Of a stretch of DNA of 64,000 nt, positions 1-10,560 are shown piece by piece. Position 1 is the first letter of the stretch. Each line of letters starts with the position of its first letter. The notes under the pieces were generated by a model. It saw only the letters and a program-made list of their open reading frames with translations, was not told the DNA's origin and searched no databases. The translations under genes were made by a program, and so were the position numbers. Origin of the DNA: Acidobacteriota bacterium (lineage in GTDB: Bacteria; Acidobacteriota; Terriglobia; Acidiferrales; UBA7541); assembly GCA_003225315.1 (NCBI GenBank), contig QHZD01000018.1:124001-188000 (forward strand), read 5' to 3'.

Positions 1-426
1 TCCCTCACAGTGATTCTGGTGCTGACGGCGGATTTCATTTATGCGCGGGCGAATTCGGCGCCGCCGGCGGCGCGACCGATCAATGCCGGTGGCGACGTCG
101 TGCGCGTGCCGGTCAGCGAAGTTCAGGATGGGAGCATGCATCTTTTCACCGTGAATGCGGGCGGGCAATCGCTGCGGTTCATGATCATCAAGAAACCGAA
201 CGGATGGGGAGTGGCGCTGGACGCCTGCCGGATTTGCGGGGCGGAAGGCTACCGGCAAGATGGACAGAACGTGATCTGCCGGCACTGCGCTTCGGCGATT
301 TACATTCCGTCGATTGGCGATCAGGGCGGATGCAATCCCATCGGCGTGCCATCACACTTGGATGGCGGAGAGTTGGTAATCGATATTTCGTCGTTGACGC
401 AGGCCGCAAAGGAGATTCCGCAGTAG
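1..426 (+). CDS. DUF2318-type Cys-rich protein of an iron-uptake operon (5' end outside window)
   Basis: The frame is open to the window edge, so the true N-terminus is probably missing; a GTG at 10 could also serve as start. Counting from that GTG, there is a short hydrophobic N-terminal stretch, then CxxC pairs at C73/C76 and C90/C93 and a further Cys at C108 in a GGCNPI context. This pattern is typical of DUF2318, a family thought to bind Fe-S or heme-like redox centres at the membrane. It lies 40 bp before two FtsX-like permeases and an ABC ATPase, the arrangement seen beside FTR1/P19-type iron uptake (as in Campylobacter). It probably handles electrons or iron in the periplasm. FTR1 and P19 themselves would be upstream and cannot be seen. 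Confidence 0.75.
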   Translation, partial: SLTVILVLTADFIYARANSAPPAARPINAGGDVVRVPVSEVQDGSMHLFTVNAGGQSLRFMIIKKPNGWGVALDACRICGAEGYRQDGQNVICRHCASAIYIPSIGDQGGCNPIGVPSHLDGGELVIDISSLTQAAKEIPQ

Positions 427-466
427 GGGCACGAACGACCGCGCGCCTAAGGCTGTCTTTTACATC

Positions 467-1774
467 ATGTTTCTAAGAATTGTTGCTGATTCGTTTGGAC
501 GCCGTCCGCGCCATAAGCTCCTTACCGGGGCGGCGCTGGCGCTGGGCATGGGAGTAGTCACTGCGGCCTTGAGCGTGTCGTTGGATGTGGGCGACCGGCT
601 GGCGAAAGAATTCCGGAGTTTGGGCGCGAATCTTGTGGTGACGCCGCAAGCGGATTCGCTGCCATTGGAGATTGGCGGCGTGGACTTCCGGCCGGTGAAT
701 GCGGGCGCTTACCTGCCGGAAGCAGACCTGCCAAAATTGAAGACCATTTTCTGGCACAACAATATTATGGGCTTCAGTCCAATTCTCGAAGTTCCGATTG
801 AGGCTTGGTCGCCGGCTTCCCAGACTTGGATTACTCCCGCTGTCGCAGGCCATACGTCCTTGATTGGGACCTGGGCGCAACACCGTGTCGAAATTCCCGA
901 CGGCGCGACATTTCTCACTGGAGTGGTGAAAACAAATCCTTGGTGGGGTGTCCAGGGACAGTGGTTTGGCGAAGACTCGCTGCAATGTGTTGTCGGAGTG
1001 AATCTCTCAAGAAGAATTGGAGCAAAAATAGGCGATGATTTGAACGTAAGTTCCGGAGACCACGCAAAATGGGTCACCTTGAAAGTCGTAGGTCTTCTTT
1101 CGTCAGGCGGGTCCGAGGATGAGAGTGTTCTCGCTCCACTTTCAATTGCGCAACAACTTGCGGGCAAACCGGAGCAGTATCGCAAATTGTATGTGAGCGC
1201 GCTGACTAAACCGGAAGACGATTTCGCGCGGCGCGATCCGAAGACGATGAGCGCTGGCGAATTCGAGAAGTGGTCCTGCAGTCCCTATGTCTCCTCGATT
1301 GCCTATTCTATTAAACAGGTCCTGCCCGGGGCCGATGTTCGCGTGATTCGGCGCGTGGCGGAAGGTGAAGGGCAGATTCTCACGCGTATGCGCATGCTGC
1401 TGTGGCTGGTCACAGGCGCGGCGCTGCTCGCTGCGGTGCAGGCCGTTGGGGCGTCTTCGGCGGCTTCGGTGATTGAACGGCGCACGGAAATTGGCTTAAT
1501 GAAGGCGCTGGGTGCGGGCTCCGGCACCGTGGGATTCCTGCTTGCGGCAGAACAGCTTTTGCTCGCGTTCGTGGGCGGGGGAGTCGGTTACTCGCTGGGG
1601 ATTGTTCTGGCGCGCCTCCTGGGACAAAAAATCTTTGGCGCGGCACCGGAATCATCTTTGATTGTCTTTCTTGTGGTTATTGCGCTTGCTGCCGGTGTCA
1701 CCTTTCTGGGCAGCGCGCTTCCGCTGCGTCGCGCTTCGCAATACGAGCCGGCGCCAATCCTGCGAGGCGAATGA
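467..1774 (+). CDS. FtsX-like ABC permease, first of a pair
   Basis: 435 aa. It has the MacB/FtsX layout: one transmembrane helix near residues 17-38, a large extracytoplasmic domain to about residue 305, then three helices at roughly 311-335, 350-385 and 398-420. The cytoplasmic coupling stretch ERRTEIGLMKALGA that contacts the ATPase is present. Its stop overlaps the start of the next permease by 4 nt (ATGA), so the two are translationally coupled. By context it is one half of the membrane part of an iron-uptake ABC system whose exact transported species is not settled in the known p19-type loci. No strong ribosome-binding site is seen before the ATG. Confidence 0.85.
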   Translation: MFLRIVADSFGRRPRHKLLTGAALALGMGVVTAALSVSLDVGDRLAKEFRSLGANLVVTPQADSLPLEIGGVDFRPVNAGAYLPEADLPKLKTIFWHNNIMGFSPILEVPIEAWSPASQTWITPAVAGHTSLIGTWAQHRVEIPDGATFLTGVVKTNPWWGVQGQWFGEDSLQCVVGVNLSRRIGAKIGDDLNVSSGDHAKWVTLKVVGLLSSGGSEDESVLAPLSIAQQLAGKPEQYRKLYVSALTKPEDDFARRDPKTMSAGEFEKWSCSPYVSSIAYSIKQVLPGADVRVIRRVAEGEGQILTRMRMLLWLVTGAALLAAVQAVGASSAASVIERRTEIGLMKALGAGSGTVGFLLAAEQLLLAFVGGGVGYSLGIVLARLLGQKIFGAAPESSLIVFLVVIALAAGVTFLGSALPLRRASQYEPAPILRGE

Positions 1775-2945
1775 TGCCAGGCTCTCGCGCGACAAACAAA
1801 GCCATGTTCTGGCGGATCATTAGGCGATTGCTTGGAGCCAACCGCGGACGCCTTTTCGTGATGCTGCTCGCGCTCGGAGCTGGTGCCGCCGTGACCGCCG
1901 CGCTGCTCAATTTGCAAGTGGACGCCAAGCGCCGCCTCACCACCGAATTTCGGGCTTTTGGACCGAACGTGCTAATTCTCCCGAAAGGTTCATCGTTTTC
2001 CGGAACGGGGACATTGCCCGAATCGACAATTCTTTGGGTGCCCCGAAGTGTCGGGAACGCTCACGTTGCGACAGCATCCTCGCTCTTCGTTATCGCAACT
2101 GTTTCTTCGGCGCAGTCGGGCAGATCTCTATCCGCCGTGGTTGTGGGAGCGAGTCCCAGGCTCGTCGGCTGGATCAGCTCCCAGTCAGCTCTTTCTCTTC
2201 CAATGGGTCGCCCAATGATCCCCGCTGAGCCAATCTGTATGGTGGGAAGACGAATCGGTGAACAAGTGGAAGCCGAGCAAGGTTCTCGGCTCAATTTAGC
2301 CAGCGGAGACCAAAAGGAGACGTGCCTTGCTGCAGGGCTTGCCGAGACCGGCGGACCGGAAGACGACCGTCTCGAGATCGACTTGCGAGCGGCACAGCGC
2401 CTGGCCGATCTTCCGGGTCGCATCAGCACAATCGAGCTGATCGTTCCGGGCACTCCCGGTGAAATCCAAAACTACATCGCGGATCTTCAACGCCTGCTTC
2501 CCGATGTTGACGCCCGCCCAATTCGGCAATTCACGGAAGGGGAAGCGAAAATCTACAACCGGATTAGTGGGTTGCTGACGGCGACGGTGGCGATTGTGTT
2601 GCTGCTTACGGGACTGTGCGTGATGGCGGCGATGACCAACGTGGCGATGGAACGGAAGATGGACGTTGGTTTGATGAAGGCGATCGGCGGCTCGATGCGC
2701 CGCGTGCTGCGGCTTTTCCTTGTGGAGGCGGCGTTGCTTGGGTTTGCAGGCGGCATCATCGGCGCCGCGGCGGGAATTTTTCTTTCGATCGGTTTAGGCA
2801 AAGCAGTCTTTGGCGTGGCGGCGCGGCCGCGGTTGATTGTGTATCCTGTATCTGTGGCGCTCACAGTGATAGTCGCGATTCTTAGCGCATTTCCATTGCG
2901 ACGGCTGGCCGGCATACGCCCGGCGTCGGTTTTCAGGGGTGAAGC

Positions 2946-2949
<4 letters not shown>
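1771..2949 (+). CDS. FtsX-like ABC permease, second of the pair
   Basis: 392 aa, same architecture as the preceding gene: N-terminal helix near residues 28-48, extracytoplasmic domain, three C-terminal helices, and the coupling motif ERKMDVGLMKAIGG. A GAGG lies 3 nt before the first ATG and 6 nt before a second ATG at 1774. A further in-frame ATG at 1804 gives MFWRII, which matches the N-terminus of the sister permease, so the start is uncertain by up to 11 codons. The stop overlaps the GTG start of the ATPase gene by 4 nt. With its sister it presumably forms a heterodimeric permease. Confidence 0.85.
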
Positions 2950-4151
<1,202 letters not shown>

Positions 4152-4166
4152 TCGCCCTCGCAAACC

Positions 4167-4556
4167 ATGCCGACTCCTCCCGACCCGCGGAAAAAACCAA
4201 CGAGCGTCAAGATTCACGTTTCGAACGGCGCAGGTGTGGACGTCACCTGGGCCGACGGCCACGCCAGCCATTACGAGTTTGCTTACTTGCGCGACGAGTG
4301 TCCCTGCGCCACCTGCAACGACGCGCGAGAGAAGAAGGCCTTCATTGGCGAGATGGGTTCAGCTCTCAAGTCGTCTCCCGCACTGCCAATGTTCAAGCCC
4401 AAGCCGCGCGCACAGGCTGCCACGCAGGTAGGCAACTACGCCATTCAGATCAGCTTCACCGACGGCCACTCGACCGGGATCTACAGCTACGACCATCTCC
4501 GCAATATCTGCCCCTGCGCCGAATGCGCCAAAGCCTTCCGCACGGTCGCGCACTAG
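4167..4556 (+). CDS. DUF971 (GBBH-like N-terminal domain) protein
   Basis: 129 aa, starting 15 nt after the ATPase stop, so probably in the same operon. It carries the DUF971 hallmark twice: a DGH then Y, then LR, then CPCA-x-C arrangement near residues 28-47 and again near 94-118. Members bind a metal through Cys/His and occur alone, fused to Mrp/ApbC Fe-S carriers, or as the N-terminal domain of gamma-butyrobetaine hydroxylase. A role in iron or Fe-S handling fits the neighbourhood but is inferred. The second copy of the CPC motif keeps all its cysteines. Confidence 0.8.
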   Translation: MPTPPDPRKKPTSVKIHVSNGAGVDVTWADGHASHYEFAYLRDECPCATCNDAREKKAFIGEMGSALKSSPALPMFKPKPRAQAATQVGNYAIQISFTDGHSTGIYSYDHLRNICPCAECAKAFRTVAH

Positions 4557-4646
4557 AACCTTTCTGGCAATTTACAGGGATGTCCGGCTAGACTTAGTGC
4601 CCTAAAAATGCGAGCATTTCAACCTGCAAGTTAGCGCAACCCATAC

Positions 4647-6917
4647 ATGAGCAGCACTCCCAATAGCCCTGCTGCCGCAGGCAGCCGCGGCAACGGTATT
4701 CCGCGTGTCATCGTCGCCACCACAGCCCTCCTGACATTCATTTCGTTCTGGCGGGCGGCGGCCATCGTGCTGAATGACCTGGCCTCCTCGGCGTACTACG
4801 CCGGCGGCGAAGCGGAAGGCTATGTCGGCAAGACCGCGCCGTGGTTCATCCTGGCGATCATGCTGTTTTCGTACGCCGTGCGCGCGGTTTACGTGGAAAG
4901 CTGCAGTATGTTCGTGCGCGGCGGCGTGTATCGAGCCGTGAAGATGTCGCTGGGCGGGACGCTCGCCAAATTCAGCGTTTCCGCGCTGATGTTTGACTAC
5001 ATCCTCACGGGCCCGATCAGCGGCGTCGCCGCCGGCCGGTATCTTGCCGGATTGATCGATGAACTCCTGCAGTATCTTCATCTGAGTGACCCGCTTGCTT
5101 CCGGGACAATCAGTTTTATTGCCGCGAGCTTTGCCATTGCCGTCACTCTTTATTTCTGGTGGCAGAACACCAAAGGTGTGGCCGAGTCCAGCGAAAAAGC
5201 TTTGCAAATCATGAAGCTGGTCACCGTTATGGTGGTGATGCTTATTGTCTGGTGCAGTTACACGATTGCCGTGCGCCATTCCGTCCTACCTCCTTGGCCG
5301 CAACCGCGCAACCTCCGGCTGAGCCCCGGCGCCCTCGGCTGGCTCGCGCACAGCAGTCTTCCCCACATGTTCGGCATCATCGCTATCTTCATCGCCCTGG
5401 GCCACTCCGTCCTGGCGATGAGCGGAGAAGAGTCCCTGGCGCAGGTCTATCGCGAAATCGAGAGCCCAAAACTTCCTAACCTGAAAAAAGCCGGGGCGGT
5501 CATTTTCGTCTACAGCCTGGTTTTTACGTCTTTGGTCTCGTTCTTTGCCGTGATGATCATTCCGGACGATGTCCGCCAGCATTTCCTCGAGAACCTGATC
5601 GGCGGTCTGGCGATGAGTCTCGAAGGGCCATTTGTCGCCCGTCTGATATTCCATGGCTTTGTTGTCGTTGTGGGCACTTTGATCTTGGCAGGCGCCGTCA
5701 ATACGGCGATCGTCGGCTCAAACGGAGTGTTGAACCGCGTTTCAGAAGACGGTGTGCTCAGCTCCTGGTTCCGGCAGCCGCACAAAAAGTTTGGCACTAG
5801 CTACCGCATCATCAATATCGTCGTGGCGCTGCAGGTCATCACTATCATTATCAGCCGCGGCGACGTGACGTTTCTTGCGAACCTTTACGCGTTCGGCGTG
5901 ATCTGGAGCTTCGCGATGAACGGCCTCGCGGTCCTGGTTCTGCGCTACACCAGTCCAGGCCAGCGCGAATTTCAGGTTCCGCTCAATTTCACGATTCGTG
6001 GCGTGCAGATTCCCGTGGGACTCGGGTTAATCACGTTAATGCTGTTTTTGATCGCCGTCGTGAACCTATTCACCAAGCCCATCGCCACCATGGCGGGCGG
6101 AGCCTTTTCCGTTCTGCTCTACATCGTGTTCACGATCTCGGAACGACGGGGCAGACACGGCGGCGCATCCCCCGTCGAGATGGACCAGTTCAATCTCGAG
6201 TTGGAATCGGAATTAACGCCTGAAGCTGTGGGCGCCCGCCCGGGCAACATCCTCGTTCCCATAAGCAACCACTACGCGCTCTATCATCTTGGAAACGTGC
6301 TGGACCGCATTAAGCCCGGACGCCGCGACGTTGTCGTGCTCCATGTCCGCCTGTTGCGCCGTTCGGCTTCGGGTGAAAACGAGCTTGAGGCCGACCAGCT
6401 TTTCGGCAGTATCGAGCAACAGCTCTTTTCCCAGGCGCTTTCCATGGCCGAAAAACGAGGCAAGTCGATTCGCCTCGCCGTGGTCGCCGCAAACGATTTG
6501 TGGGACGGCATCCTGCGCGCCGCCACTTCACTCCAATCCAGCACCATTGTTGCGGGACGTTCAAACAGGGAATCGAACGAGGAGCAAGCGCGGCAGATCG
6601 GTGAAGCCTGGGAAAAACTCGGTGATGCCAAGCCGCAATTCAATTTGGAAATCCATCTACCCAATGGGGACAAGCTCTACAAAGTTCTCGGGCCGCACGC
6701 GCCAAATCTGACTGCCAACGAGGTCAATCTGCTGCACCGGCTGTGGCTGCGCTTCAGCGACGCCGTAGCGCCTCTGGAAATGCATCATCACGACGTCGTG
6801 CACTTTGCCTTGGAAGAAGTGCAAAAAGAGATGGAAGAGGGACACGAAGACATCGTGGTCAGCCGCCTGCGCCAGCATCTCGAAGCCAACCAGAAGAAGA
6901 AAGCTTCGAAAAGTTGA
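4647..6917 (+). CDS. APC-family amino-acid permease with C-terminal cytosolic domain
   Basis: 756 aa. Residues about 20-505 are strongly hydrophobic with about 12 predicted helices and the look of the amino acid-polyamine-organocation family. Residues about 525-756 are soluble. The part from NILVPISNHYALYHLGNVLD onward resembles a universal-stress-protein-like fold, as seen in some cation-chloride cotransporter-like and APC permeases. The C-terminus is rich in Glu, His and Lys. The substrate cannot be told from sequence. It stands alone, 90 bp after the DUF971 gene and convergent with the next small membrane-protein gene. Confidence 0.8.
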   Translation: MSSTPNSPAAAGSRGNGIPRVIVATTALLTFISFWRAAAIVLNDLASSAYYAGGEAEGYVGKTAPWFILAIMLFSYAVRAVYVESCSMFVRGGVYRAVKMSLGGTLAKFSVSALMFDYILTGPISGVAAGRYLAGLIDELLQYLHLSDPLASGTISFIAASFAIAVTLYFWWQNTKGVAESSEKALQIMKLVTVMVVMLIVWCSYTIAVRHSVLPPWPQPRNLRLSPGALGWLAHSSLPHMFGIIAIFIALGHSVLAMSGEESLAQVYREIESPKLPNLKKAGAVIFVYSLVFTSLVSFFAVMIIPDDVRQHFLENLIGGLAMSLEGPFVARLIFHGFVVVVGTLILAGAVNTAIVGSNGVLNRVSEDGVLSSWFRQPHKKFGTSYRIINIVVALQVITIIISRGDVTFLANLYAFGVIWSFAMNGLAVLVLRYTSPGQREFQVPLNFTIRGVQIPVGLGLITLMLFLIAVVNLFTKPIATMAGGAFSVLLYIVFTISERRGRHGGASPVEMDQFNLELESELTPEAVGARPGNILVPISNHYALYHLGNVLDRIKPGRRDVVVLHVRLLRRSASGENELEADQLFGSIEQQLFSQALSMAEKRGKSIRLAVVAANDLWDGILRAATSLQSSTIVAGRSNRESNEEQARQIGEAWEKLGDAKPQFNLEIHLPNGDKLYKVLGPHAPNLTANEVNLLHRLWLRFSDAVAPLEMHHHDVVHFALEEVQKEMEEGHEDIVVSRLRQHLEANQKKKASKS

Positions 6918-6933
6918 AGAGATCCAGTTTCAC

Positions 6934-7302
6934 TCACCGTGGCCGGAAGATCAAATAGGAGGCAATCATGCCGCGCAGTGCGAGCAGTGCGCCCCCGGCC
7001 GCGAGCATTGAACCAACCCAGGGAAATGGCACGCGCGAAATCACGAGCATGAGGACGCCCAGCAGTACGAGAGACAACCCGCGTGTCCAGTTTTGCCAGC
7101 GCAACCACCACTGGCCCGGGCTGTACAGCGCGCGCAAGCCCCAAATGATCAGCGCCACGCTGAGGACCAGCCAGGGCACGCCGTGCCGATCGACGGTGCG
7201 GCCGTGAGCTGGGCCGGCAAGGCCCAGCCACATCAGCAGTCCGCCGAGCAACACAAAAATCAATTCGATCATGAGGCGGAGCAGTCGCTCGGGCGTGAGC
7301 AT
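6934..7302 (-). CDS. small membrane protein of unknown function
   Basis: 122 aa with about four hydrophobic helices (near 10-28, 43-59, 72-88 and 93-112) and a basic C-terminus. No family is recognised. It sits 15 bp downstream of the cyclophilin gene on the same strand, so it may be cotranscribed with it, and it converges on the permease gene with only 16 bp between the two stops. The start ATG follows the stop of the cyclophilin closely; no strong ribosome-binding site is seen. Confidence 0.6.
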   Translation of the reverse strand: MLTPERLLRLMIELIFVLLGGLLMWLGLAGPAHGRTVDRHGVPWLVLSVALIIWGLRALYSPGQWWLRWQNWTRGLSLVLLGVLMLVISRVPFPWVGSMLAAGGALLALRGMIASYLIFRPR

Positions 7303-7317
7303 TGTAATAGCGTCCGC

Positions 7318-7845
7318 TTAGGCGACGCGTTCGATGCGAAGTTTCTTGATGGGCACCGGCGTTTTCGGGCGGTCGTTCGAATCGCGCGGCACATTGGAGA
7401 TTTTGTCTGCCACGTCTTGGCCCTCGACAACCTCGCCAAAAATTGTGTGGCGGTTATCCAGCCACGGCGTTGCCGCCACGGTGATGAAGAATTGGCTGCC
7501 GTTAGTTCCTGGTCCGGAATTGGCCATCGATAGCTTGCCTGCTTTGGAGTGCTTCAGTGAGGGATGAAACTCGTCCGCGAATTTGTAGCCCGGCCCGCCC
7601 ATTCCGCTGCCCTGCGGGCAGCCGCCCTGAATCATGAACTGTGGAATCACGCGATGGAAGATCAATCCGTCGTAGAAGGGCCTCTTTTCCCTCTGGCCGG
7701 TCTTTTCATTCGTGAATTCTTTCGTGCCTTCGGCAAGCCCGACGAAATTCGCAACCGTTTTGGGCGCTTCGTTTTCCAGCAAGCGCACCACAATGTTTCC
7801 CTGTGAAGTCTCAAAAACAGCGTAAGTTCCCGCAGGCCGGCTCAT
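7318..7845 (-). CDS. ppiB: cyclophilin-type peptidyl-prolyl cis-trans isomerase
   Basis: 175 aa without a signal peptide, so cytoplasmic. It catalyses cis-trans isomerisation of X-Pro bonds. Typical cyclophilin motifs are in order: [13 protein letters not shown], the [15 protein letters not shown] block and [12 protein letters not shown], which includes the active-site Arg of FHRV. The insertion [14 protein letters not shown] before FHRVI is usual for bacterial PpiB proteins of this subgroup. It heads a short minus-strand pair with the small membrane protein. Confidence 0.93.
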   Translation of the reverse strand: MSRPAGTYAVFETSQGNIVVRLLENEAPKTVANFVGLAEGTKEFTNEKTGQREKRPFYDGLIFHRVIPQFMIQGGCPQGSGMGGPGYKFADEFHPSLKHSKAGKLSMANSGPGTNGSQFFITVAATPWLDNRHTIFGEVVEGQDVADKISNVPRDSNDRPKTPVPIKKLRIERVA

Positions 7846-7927
7846 GCGCTCTCCTTGTGTACCGCATCATCGTACACGAGCCGGAGCGCCGCGTGCCACA
7901 CAACTGCAGCCGAGTCCCGCGACCCTG

Positions 7928-8449
7928 CTACCAGCCCTTTTGTTTACGGAGTTCCGTGATATGCGCAGTGTGATGCTTCCCATGCCACTCGTAAAGGAAC
8001 AGCAGCCAGTCCACCGTGCGCTCGCCGTGTTCCGGATGAATGAGAACCCTTGCAAAATGCTCGGGCTTCAACGAGCGCCACAACTGGACAAATCGCGTGT
8101 GCACCGAGTCCAGCAGCGTCTGCGAAACTTCAATCGGCGTGGACTTGGAGTCAGCGAGTTCGGCCCAGGCCGCTTCGTTGTACGGCTTAATCGTCGGTTT
8201 GTCTTCCGTGAGTGCCAGCTTCAATCGCACGTAGGCATTCAAGTGGCTGTCCGGAACGTGATGCACCACTTGGCGCACCGTCCAACCGCCTCGGCGGTAG
8301 GGTGTGTCCAGTTGCGAGTCGCTCAGACCCCTGGCTGCGGCGCGCATTTTGGCCGGAGTGGCCGCAATCTCTTCGATCGCTTGCTGCCGTCTGGCCGGCG
8401 TTACTTGCGCGGGCATTTCAAATTTTCCGATTGGGTAGCGCGGATCCAT
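7928..8449 (-). CDS. DinB/YfiT-like putative metal-dependent hydrolase or thiol transferase
   Basis: 173 aa from the ATG at 8449, chosen because GAGGAG stands 9-10 nt before it; an upstream ATG at 8503 lacks such a site and adds a low-complexity leader. It is a four-helix DinB-like bundle close to Bacillus YfiT/BstA. The metal-binding histidines appear in VVHHVPDSH and, near the C-terminus, EWHGKHHTAHI. YfiT relatives bind Ni or Zn, and some transfer bacillithiol to electrophiles; the substrate here is unknown. The next gene, trxB, is divergent. Confidence 0.8.
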   Translation of the reverse strand: MDPRYPIGKFEMPAQVTPARRQQAIEEIAATPAKMRAAARGLSDSQLDTPYRRGGWTVRQVVHHVPDSHLNAYVRLKLALTEDKPTIKPYNEAAWAELADSKSTPIEVSQTLLDSVHTRFVQLWRSLKPEHFARVLIHPEHGERTVDWLLFLYEWHGKHHTAHITELRKQKGW

Positions 8450-8648
8450 AGTGACAATCTCCTCGGGCAGCTTCGTATTTGCTTGGACTATAGCGGCAGC
8501 CATTCTTGCCGGTCAATGCCAGCCGCGTAAAGAAGGCTCTCCAAATTGGCCGCAGGCATTCCGAATCGCGTCAAAGGCGATGCTACAATACCGGGCTGCT
8601 TGTATCCGGCGGGCGCAGTGTTGAATCTAATGTCTGGAGAACGATCGA

Positions 8649-9569
8649 ATGTACAACGTGGTCATCATTGGCAGCGGCTGCGCGGGTCTAACTGCTGCGA
8701 TTTACGCCGGGCGCGCCAACCTGAAGCCCCTGGTCCTGGACGGGCACGAACCTGGCGGACAGCTCTCCCTCACCACGCACGTTGAGAATTATCCGGGGTT
8801 CCCCGACGGCATCATGGGGCCGGAACTCATCGAGAACATGCGCAAACAGGCGAAGAAATTCGGCGCGGAGTTCAAGGCTGGCGCCGTGACCGAAGTGGAC
8901 GTCAGTAAGCGCCCATTCAAGATCATCGCCGGAAAAGACACCTACGAAGCGCGGTCTCTGATCGTAGCTGCGGGAGCTTCAGCGCGTCTGCTGGGCCTGA
9001 AGGGCGAAAGAGAATTGATCGGACATGGCGTTTCCACGTGCGCGACTTGCGACGGTTATTTCTTCCGCGGGAAGCCGATTGCCGTAGTCGGCGGCGGCGA
9101 TTCCGCCATGGAAGAGGCCAACTTTCTCTCTCGCTACGCCAGTAAGGTACATCTTATTCACCGCCGGAATGATTTTCGTGCTTCCAAGATTATGATTGAC
9201 CGCGCCAAGGCGAACGAGAAAGTCGAATTTGTCACTCCTTTCGTGGTGGAGGAGATTTTCGCTCCCCAGGGCCACGTCGAGGGCGTGAACTTGCGAAATC
9301 CGCAGACCAGGGAGACTCGCGAGATTCCGCTCGACGGTGTATTCGTGGCCATCGGTCATGATCCGAACACCATTATCTTCAAGGGAAAACTCGAAATGGA
9401 CGCGAACGGTTACCTGCTCGCCAAGCACGGCAGCCTAACATCTATTCCCGGCGTATTCGTTGCCGGCGATGTGCAGGATCATCGCTACCGCCAGGCGGTC
9501 ACGGCCGCGGGCTCTGGCTGCATGGCCGCGATCGATGCCGAGAAGTTTCTCGAAGAGCACAAACAGTAG
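8649..9569 (+). CDS. trxB: thioredoxin-disulfide reductase
   Basis: 306 aa, a normal length for low-molecular-weight TrxR. The flavoenzyme moves electrons from NADPH to thioredoxin. Seen in order: FAD-binding GSGCAGLTAA (8-17), redox-active CATC at C131/C134, NADPH-binding VGGGDSAMEEA (about 147-157) and the C-terminal FAD motif GDVQDHRYRQ. A GGAGA lies 9 nt before the ATG, and a TACAAT -10-like hexamer lies at 8584-8589. It is 35 bp upstream of proline dehydrogenase on the same strand. Confidence 0.95.
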   Translation: MYNVVIIGSGCAGLTAAIYAGRANLKPLVLDGHEPGGQLSLTTHVENYPGFPDGIMGPELIENMRKQAKKFGAEFKAGAVTEVDVSKRPFKIIAGKDTYEARSLIVAAGASARLLGLKGERELIGHGVSTCATCDGYFFRGKPIAVVGGGDSAMEEANFLSRYASKVHLIHRRNDFRASKIMIDRAKANEKVEFVTPFVVEEIFAPQGHVEGVNLRNPQTRETREIPLDGVFVAIGHDPNTIIFKGKLEMDANGYLLAKHGSLTSIPGVFVAGDVQDHRYRQAVTAAGSGCMAAIDAEKFLEEHKQ

Positions 9570-9604
9570 TTTCGCCGCTCCCAGGCTGCCATAATTGTTC
9601 CTGC

Positions 9605-10516
9605 ATGCTCCGGTCGACCCTGCTCAAGCTTTCCGAAAGCAAAGGCTTCGCCAATTGGGTCACTTCCAATGGCACCACGCGCCAAATGGCACTCCGATTT
9701 GTCGCCGGCGAGACGCTGGATGAAGCCATTGCCGCCGCCCGCGAGTGCAATAACGCGGGAATGCACGCCAGCCTCGATTACCTCGGCGAAAATGTTGCCA
9801 CGATTACCGATGCACAGCACTCCCGCGATGCTTATCTCGAGATTTTTGAACGCATCGCCGAGGAACGGCTGCACGCCAACGTTTCCGGCAAGCTCACGCA
9901 GCTCGGTCTGGACATCAACGTTGAGTTTTGCGAAGGTTTGCTTCGCTCCATCGTCGAGCGCGCCGCCAGCTTCGAAAATTTTTTGCGCGTTGACATGGAA
10001 GGCTCTGCCTACACGCAGCGCACCATCGACCTCGTCAAACGCGTTCGAACTCGCAATCCCGCGGTCGGCACGGTCATTCAATCTTATCTGTACCGCAGTG
10101 AAACCGATGTCGCGGATTTATTGTCCTGCGGCTGCCGCATTCGGTTGTGCAAGGGCGCGTACAAGGAATCGGAAGAAGTTGCCTTCCCGCGGAAAGAGGA
10201 CGTAGACGCCAATTTCGTCCGGCTGATGCAGGTCCTGTTGTCCAGCGGCTTCTACCACGCCATTGCGACGCACGACCCGCGCATGATTGCCGCAACCATT
10301 CGCTTTGCCGCGGCGAAGCAAATCTCCAAGGACGATTTTGAGTTTCAGATGTTGTACGGAGTGCGCACCGATTTGCAGCGCCAGCTGATCAAGGATGGCT
10401 ATCGCGTCCGCGTCTACATCCCCTATGGCAAAGACTGGTTTCCTTATTTTATGCGGCGTCTCGCGGAGCGTCCTGCAAACCTCGGCTTCCTAGTCCGTAA
10501 TCTCTTCCGCAAGTAA
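9605..10516 (+). CDS. proline dehydrogenase, monofunctional
   Basis: 303 aa. This FAD-dependent enzyme oxidises L-proline to delta-1-pyrroline-5-carboxylate and passes electrons to the quinone pool. The length fits the short monofunctional bacterial PRODH (PutA catalytic core, no P5C dehydrogenase domain). Diagnostic sequence: DYLGENV in the first barrel strand, RLCKGAYKE and the C-terminal RRLAERPANLGF, where the Arg pair binds the proline carboxylate. The separate P5C dehydrogenase gene is not in this window. The start ATG follows trxB closely, suggesting cotranscription. Confidence 0.9.
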   Translation: MLRSTLLKLSESKGFANWVTSNGTTRQMALRFVAGETLDEAIAAARECNNAGMHASLDYLGENVATITDAQHSRDAYLEIFERIAEERLHANVSGKLTQLGLDINVEFCEGLLRSIVERAASFENFLRVDMEGSAYTQRTIDLVKRVRTRNPAVGTVIQSYLYRSETDVADLLSCGCRIRLCKGAYKESEEVAFPRKEDVDANFVRLMQVLLSSGFYHAIATHDPRMIAATIRFAAAKQISKDDFEFQMLYGVRTDLQRQLIKDGYRVRVYIPYGKDWFPYFMRRLAERPANLGFLVRNLFRK

Positions 10517-10560
10517 GTTCCCTCGTTCCTCGTGCTTCCGGTGATTTCTGAGTTACGTCT

